From Kineothrix sp. IPX-CK (GTDB taxonomy: Bacteria; Bacillota; Clostridia; Lachnospirales; Lachnospiraceae), in contig NZ_CP146256.1 of the NCBI RefSeq assembly GCF_039134705.1, positions 4,402,001 through 4,466,000 of the forward strand: a stretch of DNA of 64,000 nucleotides, in the 5' to 3' direction. How positions within the stretch are numbered: the first letter of the stretch is position 1; each line of letters starts with the position of its first letter. Under the pieces are notes generated by a model. The model was not told the DNA's origin, searched no databases, and saw only the letters and a program-made list of their open reading frames with translations. A program made the position numbers and the translations under genes. This document shows, in pieces, positions 17,259 to 25,179 of the stretch.

Positions 17259-17280
17259 AATATGAAATAAATTTCATGTT
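17259..17280. promoter_or_regulatory. Palindromic operator 2 for the TetR protein
   Basis: Same core as operator 1 with the end changed to CATGTT. It lies between a plus-strand -35 TTGACA (17227-17232) and the ribosome site of the membrane protein gene, where binding would block that promoter. Confidence 0.65.
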
Positions 17281-17295
17281 TAGGAGGATAATAAT

Positions 17296-17703
17296 GTGAA
17301 TAATAGAGAAAACCCTACCCTCAGACAATATATATGTTACCTCGTCTTTATGCTCATCGCTTGCAGTGGTGCGTTGATCTGGCAACTCTGCATACCACAT
17401 TTAGCGGGAACATTTACCAGCTGGGGAATTGCTTATGGATGGCAACGAGAAATTGCCTTATGGAATATTGGCATTATAATATCAATTATCTATGCATTAG
17501 TAAAAAGAAATTTGGAATTTATGAAGATATTGACAATACAATCAGCCGTGTTATGCTGGGTATTGGGTATCAATCATTTGGTAGCTCTCCTGATAAATTT
17601 TTCATTTACTTATATAATACACATTTTGGGCATATTTGAGGTTATGCTTTTAGGTGGTATCTGGGGGGCTGTTTTGCTAATTAAATCAAAAGACAGACAT
17701 TGA
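17296..17703 (+). CDS. Small four-helix membrane protein under TetR control
   Basis: A 135-residue protein with four hydrophobic segments (about 13-30, 53-68, 77-98, 104-128) and a charged C-terminus KSKDRH. No family recognised with confidence. Starts at GTG preceded by AGGAGGATAATAAT. The promoter contains two probable TetR operators, and a hairpin terminator follows the gene, so it is a single-gene unit. TetR-controlled small membrane proteins often act in efflux or envelope stress, but no such function can be assigned here. Confidence 0.7.
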   Translation: MNNRENPTLRQYICYLVFMLIACSGALIWQLCIPHLAGTFTSWGIAYGWQREIALWNIGIIISIIYALVKRNLEFMKILTIQSAVLCWVLGINHLVALLINFSFTYIIHILGIFEVMLLGGIWGAVLLIKSKDRH

Positions 17704-17756
17704 TTCTTTTCATTTTTTTTTATGATCGCACTCTATCGGGAAACCAGCGGAATACA

Positions 17757-17787
17757 AAAAAACCAAAGCCTGATCGCTTTGGTTTTG
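17757..17787 (+). terminator. Rho-independent terminator after the small membrane protein gene
   Basis: AAAACCAAAGC, loop CTGATC, GCTTTGGTTTTG. It can work in both directions because an A run precedes it. Confidence 0.7.
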
Positions 17788-17865
17788 TCTGCATGTATGG
17801 TTGTCGTGACGAGACTGAATCATTTTCTATACTTGACCGTTATTGCAATTTTGTTCTTCATAGAG

Positions 17866-18075
17866 CTATCCCTTCTTCATCCGAGAGAAGGTAACTATAG
17901 CTAAGCACAACGTAATTACCGAAAAAACAACAGCCGCTATTCCGCAGTTCACATGAAAATCAAAGGAACCGGGATCACTTATATTATTTGCCCTTAACCA
18001 TAGCCCGCATATCATTGTTGACAGCAGGAGTAAGACCGTAATGACGGCGCTGATGATGGTTGCTTTTTTCATCTT
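17866..18075 (-). CDS. Small two-helix membrane protein downstream of TetR gene
   Basis: About 69 residues: MKKATIISAVITVLLLLSTMICGLWLRA forms one membrane segment and a second is GIAAVVFSVITLCLAIVTF, ending SRMKKG. No family recognised. ATG has AAGGAGGTTAGAAAG upstream; the ribosome site lies in the last bases of, and just after, the TetR gene. It is co-transcribed with that TetR gene and is a likely target of it. Confidence 0.7.
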   Translation of the reverse strand, partial: KMKKATIISAVITVLLLLSTMICGLWLRANNISDPGSFDFHVNCGIAAVVFSVITLCLAIVTFSRMKKG

Positions 18076-18085
18076 TCTAACCTCC

Positions 18086-18661
18086 TTATTCATGGTTACC
18101 GATTAAATTGTTTATCAGGTTATCTATGAAGCGGCTGCGCTGTTCCTTGTCAGATACGTCGATACCGCTGTACATATAGAAGGCCTTTCTGTTAAGCCCT
18201 GTCACTTGAATAGGATAAAGGATTTGCAATGCCAGTATTCTCAACTGGATTTCGTCTTTTTTATCCCCAAATATCTGTTTTAGCAGCGGAGTGAGATATA
18301 ACGGCGTTTGCATATTTCCATTCATGATGTCATGAGATAAAATAAAGCGCATCAGCTTTTCTTTTTTGTCTGACAGAGCATAAAGCTCTTTCAGCATTGC
18401 CTTTAATTTTTCAATGGGTGTTAAATCTGCATAGCTATCGGATTCAGAAAAATTTGAAATAATTTTAGCCATTGTATCGCCAATGGCGATACTCAACAGA
18501 GCATCTTTACTTTTAAAATGATAATTAATGAGGCCAGTCCCTACATTGGCACGTTCCGCAATTTGGCGGACAGTAATCTTCTCTATATCCTCGGTTTCCT
18601 CCAACAAGGCTTTGGTCGTATCAATAATTAACTTCTGTGTAATTTGTTCATTGGTATTCAT
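18086..18661 (-). CDS. TetR-family transcriptional regulator
   Basis: A 191-residue TetR protein. HTH is KLIIDTTKALLEETEDIEKITVRQIAERANVGTGLINYHFKSKDALL (about residues 10-56), then a helical domain. It is followed by a small membrane protein gene in the same transcript. Its promoter (TTGACA, 17 bases, TATACT) overlaps the palindrome TGAACATGTTCA, which suggests autorepression. Ligand unknown. Confidence 0.88.
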   Translation of the reverse strand: MNTNEQITQKLIIDTTKALLEETEDIEKITVRQIAERANVGTGLINYHFKSKDALLSIAIGDTMAKIISNFSESDSYADLTPIEKLKAMLKELYALSDKKEKLMRFILSHDIMNGNMQTPLYLTPLLKQIFGDKKDEIQLRILALQILYPIQVTGLNRKAFYMYSGIDVSDKEQRSRFIDNLINNLIGNHE

Positions 18662-18691
18662 GTAAAATTCCCATCCTAACTGAACTGTATT

Positions 18692-18731
18692 TGAACATGT
18701 TCAGTATAGCTTACTTGCTTATTAATGTCAA
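18692..18731 (-). promoter_or_regulatory. Promoter and operator of the second TetR gene
   Basis: On the minus strand TTGACA (18731-18726), 17-base spacer, TATACT (18708-18703), followed at once by the perfect palindrome TGAACATGTTCA (18692-18703). This is the layout of an autorepressed TetR promoter. Confidence 0.65.
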
Positions 18732-18841
18732 ATATTTTTTAGAAGTTGGTGAAATTATTATAGTACTATAAAAAAGGCATTCACAGTCAAGCGGTATATG
18801 TCCCTGGCATGGTATTCTGATAGAAAAGGAGGTGCTTATAT

Positions 18842-19063
18842 ATGCACGCATGGGAACAAATACAACAAACTATAGAATTTATTGAGTATCATCTGGATGA
18901 GGAAATTGACATTGAGAGCCTCGCAAAAATGGCTTCTTTATCACCTTTTTACTATCAGAGGCTGTTTAGCCGACTGGTCAAAAAACCGGTTGCCGAGTAT
19001 ATAAAACTCCGTCGTATGGCAAAGGCAACTGAGGCAGTACTCCAAAAGTGTGATTGTCAATAA
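18842..19063 (+). pseudogene. AraC-family regulator, 5' part, split by IS21-type element
   Basis: Codes the first 69 residues of an AraC/XylS regulator with N-terminal HTH: MHAWEQIQQTIEFIEYHLDEEI, then ESLAKMASLSPFYYQRLFSRLVKKPVAEYIKLRRMAKATEAVLQK. The frame then runs a few codons into the insertion sequence and stops. Strong site AAAAGGAGGTGCTTAT upstream. Removing the insertion and one 7-bp target copy joins this part in frame to the downstream part, giving an intact 300-residue protein. The first HTH survives here, but without its second HTH the fragment is unlikely to regulate normally. Confidence 0.9.
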
Positions 19064-19156
19064 AAAAGTCCCAAAAATAGCGGAGAAAATTCCCCACTTT
19101 ATTTACCCGGGAAAAAGCACCGCTATGGATGCTTTTTCCAGTTTTTTACTGTCTTT

Positions 19157-19348
19157 TTACACCATGGGTAATACGCCATGCCATAATTCATAATCAGGAA
19201 TTGCGATATCATTCTTCATAAGCAATAATTCCAGCTCTTTATTACGCTGTTTGAGCAGTTCAGCTTTTCTTTGCTCATCATCAAGCATATCTCTCAGTAT
19301 ATCCGCCGCTTCTATCGCTTCGTTTCGTGTCAGCCTGTTTTCTTTCAT
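19157..19348 (-). CDS. Short coiled-coil protein, third frame of the IS21 element
   Basis: A 63-residue acidic protein, mostly a coiled coil (NEAIEAADILRDMLDDEQRK, ELLKQRNKELELLL), ending AIPDYELWHGVLPMV. The ATG lies one base after the istB stop (TGAGATG), so translation is coupled. No family recognised. It may be a small accessory protein of this IS21 lineage. Confidence 0.5.
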   Translation of the reverse strand: MKENRLTRNEAIEAADILRDMLDDEQRKAELLKQRNKELELLLMKNDIAIPDYELWHGVLPMV

Positions 19349-19349
19349 C

Positions 19350-20186
19350 TCATAAATCCCCGCTTTCTTCGGTCTCTTCCATTTCGCTCAAACCTTCCTT
19401 TGTTCCATTTCCTGAACTCTCTTTTTTCGGTCTGCCCCGCCGTTTCACAGCGCTGATCCGTTCCCGTTCTTTCATCCGGTAGCTTTCACCTTCTATAGTT
19501 ATAAAGCTGCAGTGGTGCACAAAACGGTCAAGAATGGCCGTTGCCAGTACCGGGTCAAAAAGAATGCTCCCCCATTCATCAAACTGCTTATTGGAAGTAA
19601 TGATGGTAGAGGCTGTCTCGTATCTTTTGGAAATCACTTCATAAAGATCGTCCACATTTGTCTGGCCCAGCTTCTTGAGCCCAAACTCATCAATTACCAG
19701 CAGATCCGGTGAAATGTATTTCTTCAGTTTCTGGCGGAAAGAGTTGTCCGCACGGGATATGTATAAATCCTCCATCATTTCCGAAAGCGTGGTGAACAGC
19801 ACCGTGTACCCCTGTTCAATCGCTTTTATGCCAAGTGCGATGGAGAGATGAGTCTTACCGGTTCCGGGAAGTCCGATAAAAGCTATATTTTCTTTTTTCC
19901 GGATAAACTCGCAGGTCCCAAGGGCATAGATGACCTGACGGTTCAGGCAGGGCTGCCATGAAAAGTTGAATTCTTCCATTGTTTTATGCTGGGGCATGCG
20001 CGAACGCTTCATCCGATCGTTACGTCTGTTTCTTGAGCGGTTAAGATTTTCATCATTTATGAGCAGTTCAAGAAATTCGATATAGGACATCTGTTCCTTT
20101 GCTGCCTGTTGGGCCCGCATATCCGCTGTTTGGAGAATTCCGGCAAGATGGAGCTTTTTTATCTTTTCCTGTAAGGAATCATTCAT
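19350..20186 (-). CDS. istB: IS21 helper ATPase
   Basis: A 278-residue DnaC-like AAA+ ATPase with Walker A GLPGTGKTH, Walker B LLVIDEFG and sensor IITSNK. IstB assembles on target DNA and helps the IstA transposase choose the site. The start overlaps the last codons of istA by 8 bases. The tail KRRGRPKKESSGNGTKEG is basic and could bind DNA. Confidence 0.93.
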   Translation of the reverse strand: MNDSLQEKIKKLHLAGILQTADMRAQQAAKEQMSYIEFLELLINDENLNRSRNRRNDRMKRSRMPQHKTMEEFNFSWQPCLNRQVIYALGTCEFIRKKENIAFIGLPGTGKTHLSIALGIKAIEQGYTVLFTTLSEMMEDLYISRADNSFRQKLKKYISPDLLVIDEFGLKKLGQTNVDDLYEVISKRYETASTIITSNKQFDEWGSILFDPVLATAILDRFVHHCSFITIEGESYRMKERERISAVKRRGRPKKESSGNGTKEGLSEMEETEESGDL

Positions 20187-21660
20187 GGGAGATCACCCCC
20201 AGTCCTGTCATTTGACGGTAATCCGACAGTTTCCTGATTTTGCTTCTTCCTTCCATGGACAGTTCCTGTTCATCCTCCAGTGGAAGATGGTACAGACCGC
20301 TTTCACAGATCTTTTTTACTGCCCGGTAGGTAATGTTTCCATAATGGCATGCCCTTTGGCAGGCCTTGTCTACGGCATCCTCCCCATATTTTTTTCGGAG
20401 TGCCAGGATACCGGAAATGCTCCGGTAATGATGGCACTGGTACATCTCCGTATCCTTAAATGCTTCCAGAAATGCCAGCGCGCCTGTCCCCACCTGTGCC
20501 ATTTTTTCGCGATAGCTTGACAAAAGCTCCTCCTGTGTTATTGTTTTGGTAGATGGGTAATGACTCTTATCCGTCACATGTTCGCCCTTTGCATTCCCGC
20601 ACAGACTGTGGAGGGCGATCTCTTTTCCGGCATGGTAGATTTTCAATAAATGATTCACTTCGATGACATCCACTTCCATTCCGATATAAGTGTAAGGCAC
20701 GGAATAATAATTGCCGTCATGAACGATATGGCAGTCTGTCCTTACGGTGGCGGCCCCGGATTTTGAAAAGAGAAAGTCCTGCGCAGGAAGCGGCTTTAAA
20801 TATGCTTTTTCTGTCTCAAGATATACGGTTTCCGGTTTTCGGCTTGTAGTCCCGTGTATCCGACGGTTTGCCGTTTCTTTCAGCCATGACAGGAGAAACC
20901 GCTTTGCTTCTTCGATTTCTTTAAAATCCCGTCCCTTAAAGCAGTTTTCTTTTACGTATCTCACGTTCGATTCTACTTTCCCTTTATCGGTTGGTGTGTA
21001 TACCCGGCACGGATTGGGAAGGAAGCCATAGTGCCCGGCAAAAGCGGCATAGGTGCGCTGCACGGTCGGCTCATAAAAGTCTGCCTCAACGATAGCAGCC
21101 TTTAAGTTGTCGATCTTTACGGTCTGGGGAACTCCGCCAAAGTACCGGAATGCCTCTGTGTGGCACCGGATGAAGGTCTGCACGCTCTGATCCAGAGTAA
21201 CAGCAACGTACATGTAGCGGGAGTAGCTCAAAGACATGACAAAGATCCATGCTTTGCGCGGTGTTCCATTTACTCTCAAGGTTCCGATATAACCGAAATC
21301 TACCTGTGCCTCTTCGCCCGGCAGGGAATGCAGCACCATGTAGGCGTGAGGCTGGGATTTCCTTATTTTTTTCACATAATCGCGCAGGGTGGTATAACCG
21401 CAGGCAACGCCGAACTCTTTTTGCAGATCCTGGTGGATGCGGGTAATGGACAATTCCTTGGATAACTGGATTTCTATGTATTCCTTGTATTCATCCAGCA
21501 TGGACGGCCAGGTTCCCTCCTGTGTTTCCTGTGGCAGCTCCTTTCCCTGCGTTTCTTCTCTGAGCACTTTGCGTACTGTTTTTCTGTCAATGCTAAGCAT
21601 CTTCCCAATCTGGGTTTTGTTGTATCCTTTCTGATACAGAGTCATGATTGTAGTTTTCAT
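20179..21660 (-). CDS. istA: IS21 transposase
   Basis: About 493 residues. N-terminal HTH KGYNKTQIGKMLSIDRKTVRKVLREE, and a DDE catalytic core with Asp in EEAQVDFGYIG, Asp in VKIDNLKAAI and Glu in TDKGKVESNVRYVK. A C-terminal beta-barrel region includes HIVHDGNYYSVPYTYIG. Start chosen at the ATG after GGAGGTAGAC. All three acidic residues are present, so the enzyme should be active. Confidence 0.94.
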   Translation of the reverse strand: MKTTIMTLYQKGYNKTQIGKMLSIDRKTVRKVLREETQGKELPQETQEGTWPSMLDEYKEYIEIQLSKELSITRIHQDLQKEFGVACGYTTLRDYVKKIRKSQPHAYMVLHSLPGEEAQVDFGYIGTLRVNGTPRKAWIFVMSLSYSRYMYVAVTLDQSVQTFIRCHTEAFRYFGGVPQTVKIDNLKAAIVEADFYEPTVQRTYAAFAGHYGFLPNPCRVYTPTDKGKVESNVRYVKENCFKGRDFKEIEEAKRFLLSWLKETANRRIHGTTSRKPETVYLETEKAYLKPLPAQDFLFSKSGAATVRTDCHIVHDGNYYSVPYTYIGMEVDVIEVNHLLKIYHAGKEIALHSLCGNAKGEHVTDKSHYPSTKTITQEELLSSYREKMAQVGTGALAFLEAFKDTEMYQCHHYRSISGILALRKKYGEDAVDKACQRACHYGNITYRAVKKICESGLYHLPLEDEQELSMEGRSKIRKLSDYRQMTGLGVISHE

Positions 21661-21804
21661 GTCTACCTCCAGCATAATAAAATTTTCCTCCTTATGGGGA
21701 GAGTCCTTTGTTACGCTTTCAGTATAACTTGGTCTTTACGTTAGGCATAACAAGGTGGGGAATTTTCTCCGCCAAAAGTGGGTATTTTTATTATGCCATT
21801 CACA

Positions 21805-22507
21805 CCAAAAGGACAAGCGCATTTTGGACATAGCATTAAATCTCGGATTTTCCTCCCATGAACACTTCTCCCGCACCTTTAAAGATACTTTTGGGATGAC
21901 ACCGGATGAGTACCGCAAAAATCCACAAACACTTAACCATATGACAAAACCCGAGCTTTTGCTTCACTACACTCTGATTGATGAAGGGGTGCCGCTGATC
22001 ACCGATGGTATCGTTCTGGAAGTAAACAGGAGGGAAATTGCGGAGCCGGTTTATTTTACCGGTGTTAAAAAGGATATGCCTATACAGTTTATTGACGGAC
22101 TTGGAATCGAATCTGGAATTGATCCGCTTGGAACTCTTTGGCAAAACTTCCATGAGCAGAAACAAACAATACTTGGTCTTGCTGAGAATAATGAAGAAAT
22201 TGGTGTGGCATACCCATGCTTAGAGGATGGGCTTTTTAGCTATTTTGCGGGTGCAAAGTCTGGTCACACAGAAGTACCGAACGGTTTTATGCTCTGGGAA
22301 CTACCACCAGGCAAGTACCTCGTTTGTTCCTTTGAAGCTGAGAATTTCCAGGCACTCGTGATGGATGCCCTATACAAAGCACAGCGATATGTCTACAACG
22401 CATGGCTGCCGAATCACAAGCTGCAAACGGAAGCGTTTTGTGCAGAGCGATATGCGAGCCATTCCCCTGAAACCACAAACATGGAAATATGGCTCAAACT
22501 GATATAA
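21805..22507 (+). pseudogene. AraC-family regulator, 3' part with GyrI-like effector domain
   Basis: Begins with the duplicated target CCAAAAG and continues the AraC HTH: DKRILDIALNLGFSSHEHFSRTFKDTFGMTPDEYRKNP. Then comes a GyrI-like/AraC effector-binding domain (REIAEPVYFTGVKKDMP, FHEQKQ, GFMLWELPPGKYLVCSFEA) that binds small ligands in relatives. 231 codons from the junction to the stop. Together with the 5' part it would form a 300-residue regulator of the usual AraC-GyrI layout. Cut off from its start, this part has no good start codon. Confidence 0.9.
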
Positions 22508-22511
22508 TAGA

Positions 22512-22927
22512 TTACTGTACAAAAAGCGTTTCAATATTTTCGTCAAAATTATATTCTTTATCAATTAGAATATAGCTGCATTCATTTTCTTTACAATCAT
22601 TCAGACTCCGCCTGTTATCAGCTATCATCAATTCTATATCGTAATCATCTTCTAAACGGTTTTCTATGGCCTTTGCGTTTCTCATGATGATTTCATAGTT
22701 GTTTCTAATGTAACTTTCACTAAAAATCAGGCAGATGTATTTTATTGAATCAAAATACTCTTTTGTAAAATCATTTTGGTAGTTAAAAGAGATATAGCAA
22801 CCCTCAACAATTAGATTTTGTTTATTTTCTATGGCAGTTTTAATTATTTCACGCACAATTGGCCATAGATAATCAGTGAGTTTGTCACCATCAACTTTAT
22901 GTCTGCTGAATATCGTGTATATTTAGG
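22512..22927 (-). pseudogene. Small P-loop kinase, N-terminally truncated
   Basis: The frame is open from a TAA near 22928 and reads ...FSRHKVDGDKLTDYLWPIVREIIKTA, then NLIVEGCYISFNY and a helical C-terminus ending ENIETLFVQ. This looks like the C-terminal two thirds of a small nucleoside-kinase/zeta-toxin-like P-loop protein. The P-loop that should precede it is missing, replaced by a hairpin. A GTG 114 codons from the end is the only likely start. Probably dead. It converges with the AraC fragment, 4 bases between the stops. Confidence 0.6.
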
Positions 22928-22930
22928 CAT

Positions 22931-22980
22931 AAAAACCCCCTTAGGTAGATTTTGGTTATTTACCTTGTCTACTTAAGGGG
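22931..22980 (-). terminator. Long hairpin with T run
   Basis: Minus strand CCCCTTAAGTAGA ... TCTACCTAAGGGG then GTTTTT. It lies exactly at the point where the kinase gene is cut off. It could end transcription from the hydrolase gene upstream, or be the end of a lost element. Confidence 0.6.
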
Positions 22981-22990
22981 AATCATATCA

Positions 22991-23133
22991 CAAACCTCAT
23001 ACATGACTTTTTTATGCGAGCCATGTCCATTCTGGATATCATCCTATTTTCAAATGTGGATTTGAACTATTACTTCAGCAAACAATATAATCAAGAATTC
23101 AAAATATTATGGTGCTTCGGGTTATGCTCATAA
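22991..23133. repeat. Repeat unit, copy 1
   Basis: Starts with a 26-bp segment (22991-23016) found exactly again at 24427-24452. The next about 119 bases, from TGCGAGCC to GTTATGCTCATAA, match copy 2 (23671-23790) at roughly 75 percent with the same length. On the plus strand it reads RAMSILDIILFSN...YNQEFK without a full gene. It lies just past the stop of the hydrolase gene. The rest of this intergenic stretch, to 23168, is AT-rich and shows nothing further. Confidence 0.65.
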
Positions 23134-23168
23134 TTGGCAATTCAAGTATGAGCCATCATTGAGTTTTT

Positions 23169-23621
23169 TTATTCCCAAATGACTATACCGGATTTCCGCA
23201 ACTGTTCTTTCTTTTGTAAAAATCTTTCCTTATTTTTCGCTCCAATGTAACTGCAAGGAAGTATAGTCGTATATCCATTTTTATAGCCTTCGACGGCGCT
23301 AATAGCAACACAGCTATTTCCATCAACACCTAACAGTTCTATTTCTGTGATTTTGTTATCTTTTAAGTATGTTTCAAGATTATTATTCGTGAACATACTG
23401 GCGGCTTCCTTACAGAAAATATTTGATGATAGTATTTGAAGTCCTGTTGCAAATTCAGGAGTATAAGTTCCGCTCCTTAATATTTTTGTATTTTTTATAT
23501 AGATAATATGCTCGTTATTTTTCTTAGCTTGCATAATACGTTTATTTACTCTATTAAGTAAATCAAGCTCATATTGCTTTACATAATCTTCTTGCATGTC
23601 GATAACAATGATAGCTTTCAT
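23169..23621 (-). CDS. Isochorismatase-family cysteine hydrolase
   Basis: A 150-residue cysteine hydrolase. The triad is visible: Asp in VIDMQEDYV (residue 8), Lys in the middle strand region IYIKNTK, and Cys in LLGVDGNSCVAISA. The family cleaves amides or enol ethers such as nicotinamide or isochorismate. It is shorter than most (180-200), so the lid region is reduced. ATG with GAGGGG upstream. It stands alone on the minus strand between two copies of a 120-bp repeat, which makes it look like an acquired single-gene unit. Confidence 0.75.
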   Translation of the reverse strand: MKAIIVIDMQEDYVKQYELDLLNRVNKRIMQAKKNNEHIIYIKNTKILRSGTYTPEFATGLQILSSNIFCKEAASMFTNNNLETYLKDNKITEIELLGVDGNSCVAISAVEGYKNGYTTILPCSYIGAKNKERFLQKKEQLRKSGIVIWE

Positions 23622-23670
23622 TTTCCCCTCGTCTTTCTGCTCATTATATAAATAATGAGTATTTTTAATT

Positions 23671-23790
23671 TGCGAGCCACGTCAATACTGGATATCGTAC
23701 TATTTTTAAATAGGAACGTGAACTATCACGCTTTCAAACGATATAATCAAAAATTCAAAACCAATATATTTCTTCCGGTTATGCTCATAA
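23671..23790. repeat. Repeat unit, copy 2
   Basis: Matches copy 1 over about 120 bases, same orientation, 656 bases apart. It encodes the related plus-strand peptide RATSILDIVLFLN...YNQKFK; most changes between the copies are conservative in this frame. It ends six bases before the stop of the RmlC-like gene, so it follows that gene directly in the minus direction. Confidence 0.65.
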
Positions 23791-23796
23791 CCAGCA

Positions 23797-24342
23797 TTAA
23801 AGATTCAAATCGCTGTCCACCAGTAAAGGGGCATGAATATCATGAGGTGCCAATATTGGGGTGTCAATGGGATATTTGATAGCTATGTCAGGATCATTGT
23901 AGGCTATTTGTCTCGAATAATGCGAATCAAATGGTTCGTCAATGCGCATAACATTTTTTGTATTGTCTTGTAGCGAAATGAACACATGACCGAATCCTTT
24001 TGGGATATAGATTTGCTTTCGATTATCAGCACTTAATTCCACACTAATCCATTTCAAAAAAGTTGGAGAGCCATTTCGTAGGTCAATTGCATAATCAATT
24101 CCTCTTCCTTCTATGCAGTAGAGCAGCTTTGCCTGTGCTTTTGGAGCATTCTGAAAATGTATTCCATAAAGCGTACCTGCTTTCTCGGAGAAATATGCAA
24201 TCTCTTCCGTATATTCAAAAAAGATTCCTGCTTTAACTAATTCATTTTTGCTATATATCGGATACGAAAAACCTCTGTTGTCGGTTTTCTTCTCATATTC
24301 AATAATTTTTACCTCTTGAAAATCTGTATTCTCAACCCTCAT
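23797..24342 (-). CDS. dTDP-4-dehydrorhamnose 3,5-epimerase-like protein
   Basis: About 181 residues of the RmlC cupin family: FFEYTEEIAYFSEKAGTLYGIHFQNAPKAQAKLLYCIEGRGIDYAIDLRNGSPTF with the catalytic His in GIHFQ, then VELSADNRKQIYIPKGFGHVFISL. RmlC makes dTDP-4-keto-L-rhamnose. No other rhamnose genes are nearby, so it may act on another nucleotide sugar or be a stray acquired gene. Start chosen at the ATG of MRVENTDFQEV after GGAGGGAAGCTGCTTC; an ATG six codons upstream is possible. Confidence 0.8.
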   Translation of the reverse strand: MRVENTDFQEVKIIEYEKKTDNRGFSYPIYSKNELVKAGIFFEYTEEIAYFSEKAGTLYGIHFQNAPKAQAKLLYCIEGRGIDYAIDLRNGSPTFLKWISVELSADNRKQIYIPKGFGHVFISLQDNTKNVMRIDEPFDSHYSRQIAYNDPDIAIKYPIDTPILAPHDIHAPLLVDSDLNL

Positions 24343-24407
24343 GAAGCAGCTTCCCTCCATAGAATATAACTAATATGTATTTTTCTTGATTTTAGCATAG
24401 ATAAAAC

Positions 24408-24449
24408 AAAAAGTCATGTATGGGTTCAAACCTCATACATGACTTTTTT
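24408..24449. terminator. Bidirectional rho-independent terminator
   Basis: AAAAAGTCATGTATG, loop GGTTCAAAC, CTCATACATGACTTTTTT. The right arm belongs to the 26-bp segment repeated at 22991, where the left arm is missing. It lies upstream of the RmlC-like gene and downstream of the GyrI-like gene. Confidence 0.75.
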
Positions 24450-24535
24450 ATGTGTCATTAGGTCAAAATAGATGCCATAGCTATTTTACATTATAAAAAG
24501 AACGCGTTATAATCAGACTGCATATTATGCTCATT
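24427..24535. repeat. Repeat unit, degenerate copy 3
   Basis: Starts with the same 26-bp segment as copy 1. It continues TGTGTCATTAGGTCAAAATA and GATG (also at 25180-25203) and later shows TATAATCA and TTATGCTCAT, which match the inner part and end of copies 1 and 2. Similarity to those is weak between these landmarks. It ends at the stop of the GyrI-like gene. Confidence 0.45.
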
Positions 24536-25037
24536 TTGAACGGAATTTTAATGGTAAGTATATTTGCTGTTGAGCAATACCAAGCGCCTTATCAAAAGCA
24601 CCACCAGGGTTTGGCATATTGCACATTCCACTTTTAGGGAAGTCGCCATATTCAAAAATGTTGCTGTTTTTTATCCATGCCATCATACAATTAACAGTTT
24701 CGTTTAGGTCATCATTGTTGTTTTCATCCCCTGTGGCAACTAAGAACATACCCCCTGGAAATTCAATTATTTCGTAAGGGGCAACGTTCGCTTCAGTAAC
24801 ATCGTCCTTGATTGCTGATATAAAAATATTTTGCCCACACCCCCATGTTTCTTTAGCGCCCTCATGCCATAAAAAGTCTGTAGGTTCATAGATATGCTCT
24901 TGTACTAAATGGCGGTGAGCCTCTAACCATTCACTAAAACCATCTTTACCAAAGAGTTCATCAAATGTTTTCAAACCTGATGAAACCGCACGAAATTTCT
25001 TGATTTCAACACCTCGCATATTTTGAAGTTTGCTCAT
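24531..25037 (-). CDS. GyrI-like / AraC effector-binding domain protein
   Basis: A 168-residue protein that resembles the small-molecule-binding GyrI-like domain: N-terminal VEIKKFRAVSSGLKTF, middle NIFISAIKDD, then VAPYEIIEFPGGMFLVATGDENNNDDLNETVNCMMAWIKNS. No DNA-binding domain is attached. Stand-alone GyrI-like proteins bind or hydrolyse small toxic compounds or act as decoys. ATG follows CGGAGGGAATTATCAAT. It is flanked by direct repeats of about 24 bases (24451 and 25180), again as a single-gene unit. Confidence 0.65.
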   Translation of the reverse strand: MSKLQNMRGVEIKKFRAVSSGLKTFDELFGKDGFSEWLEAHRHLVQEHIYEPTDFLWHEGAKETWGCGQNIFISAIKDDVTEANVAPYEIIEFPGGMFLVATGDENNNDDLNETVNCMMAWIKNSNIFEYGDFPKSGMCNMPNPGGAFDKALGIAQQQIYLPLKFRSK

Positions 25038-25179
25038 ATTGATAATTCCCTCCGACTATATAAAATTTCCACTTCGCACTTCTATACTTATACACTATAC
25101 TAATTACCATCTACATTTTACCATGCAAACGCAAAGAAGCCAACTGCAACAGCAATCGACTTCTTTCGACAAAACTTTT

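Larger units (their letters stand above)
19049..21804 (-). mobile_element. IS21-family insertion sequence, 2756 bp
   Basis: Imperfect terminal repeats start TGTGATTG and TGTGAATG, and both contain GCGGAGAAAATTCCCCAC about 35 bases inside. The host target CCAAAAG is duplicated on both sides. It carries istA and istB on the minus strand and a short third frame. Both istA and istB are full length with intact motifs, so the element looks active and the insertion recent. Confidence 0.92.

Noticed and set aside
23655..23879. Plus-strand gene of 74 codons (RATSILDIVLFLN...)
   Set aside because: It has no ribosome site, runs into the RmlC-like gene on the other strand, and its homologous copy at 23015 is broken by a stop; treated as part of a repeat unit.
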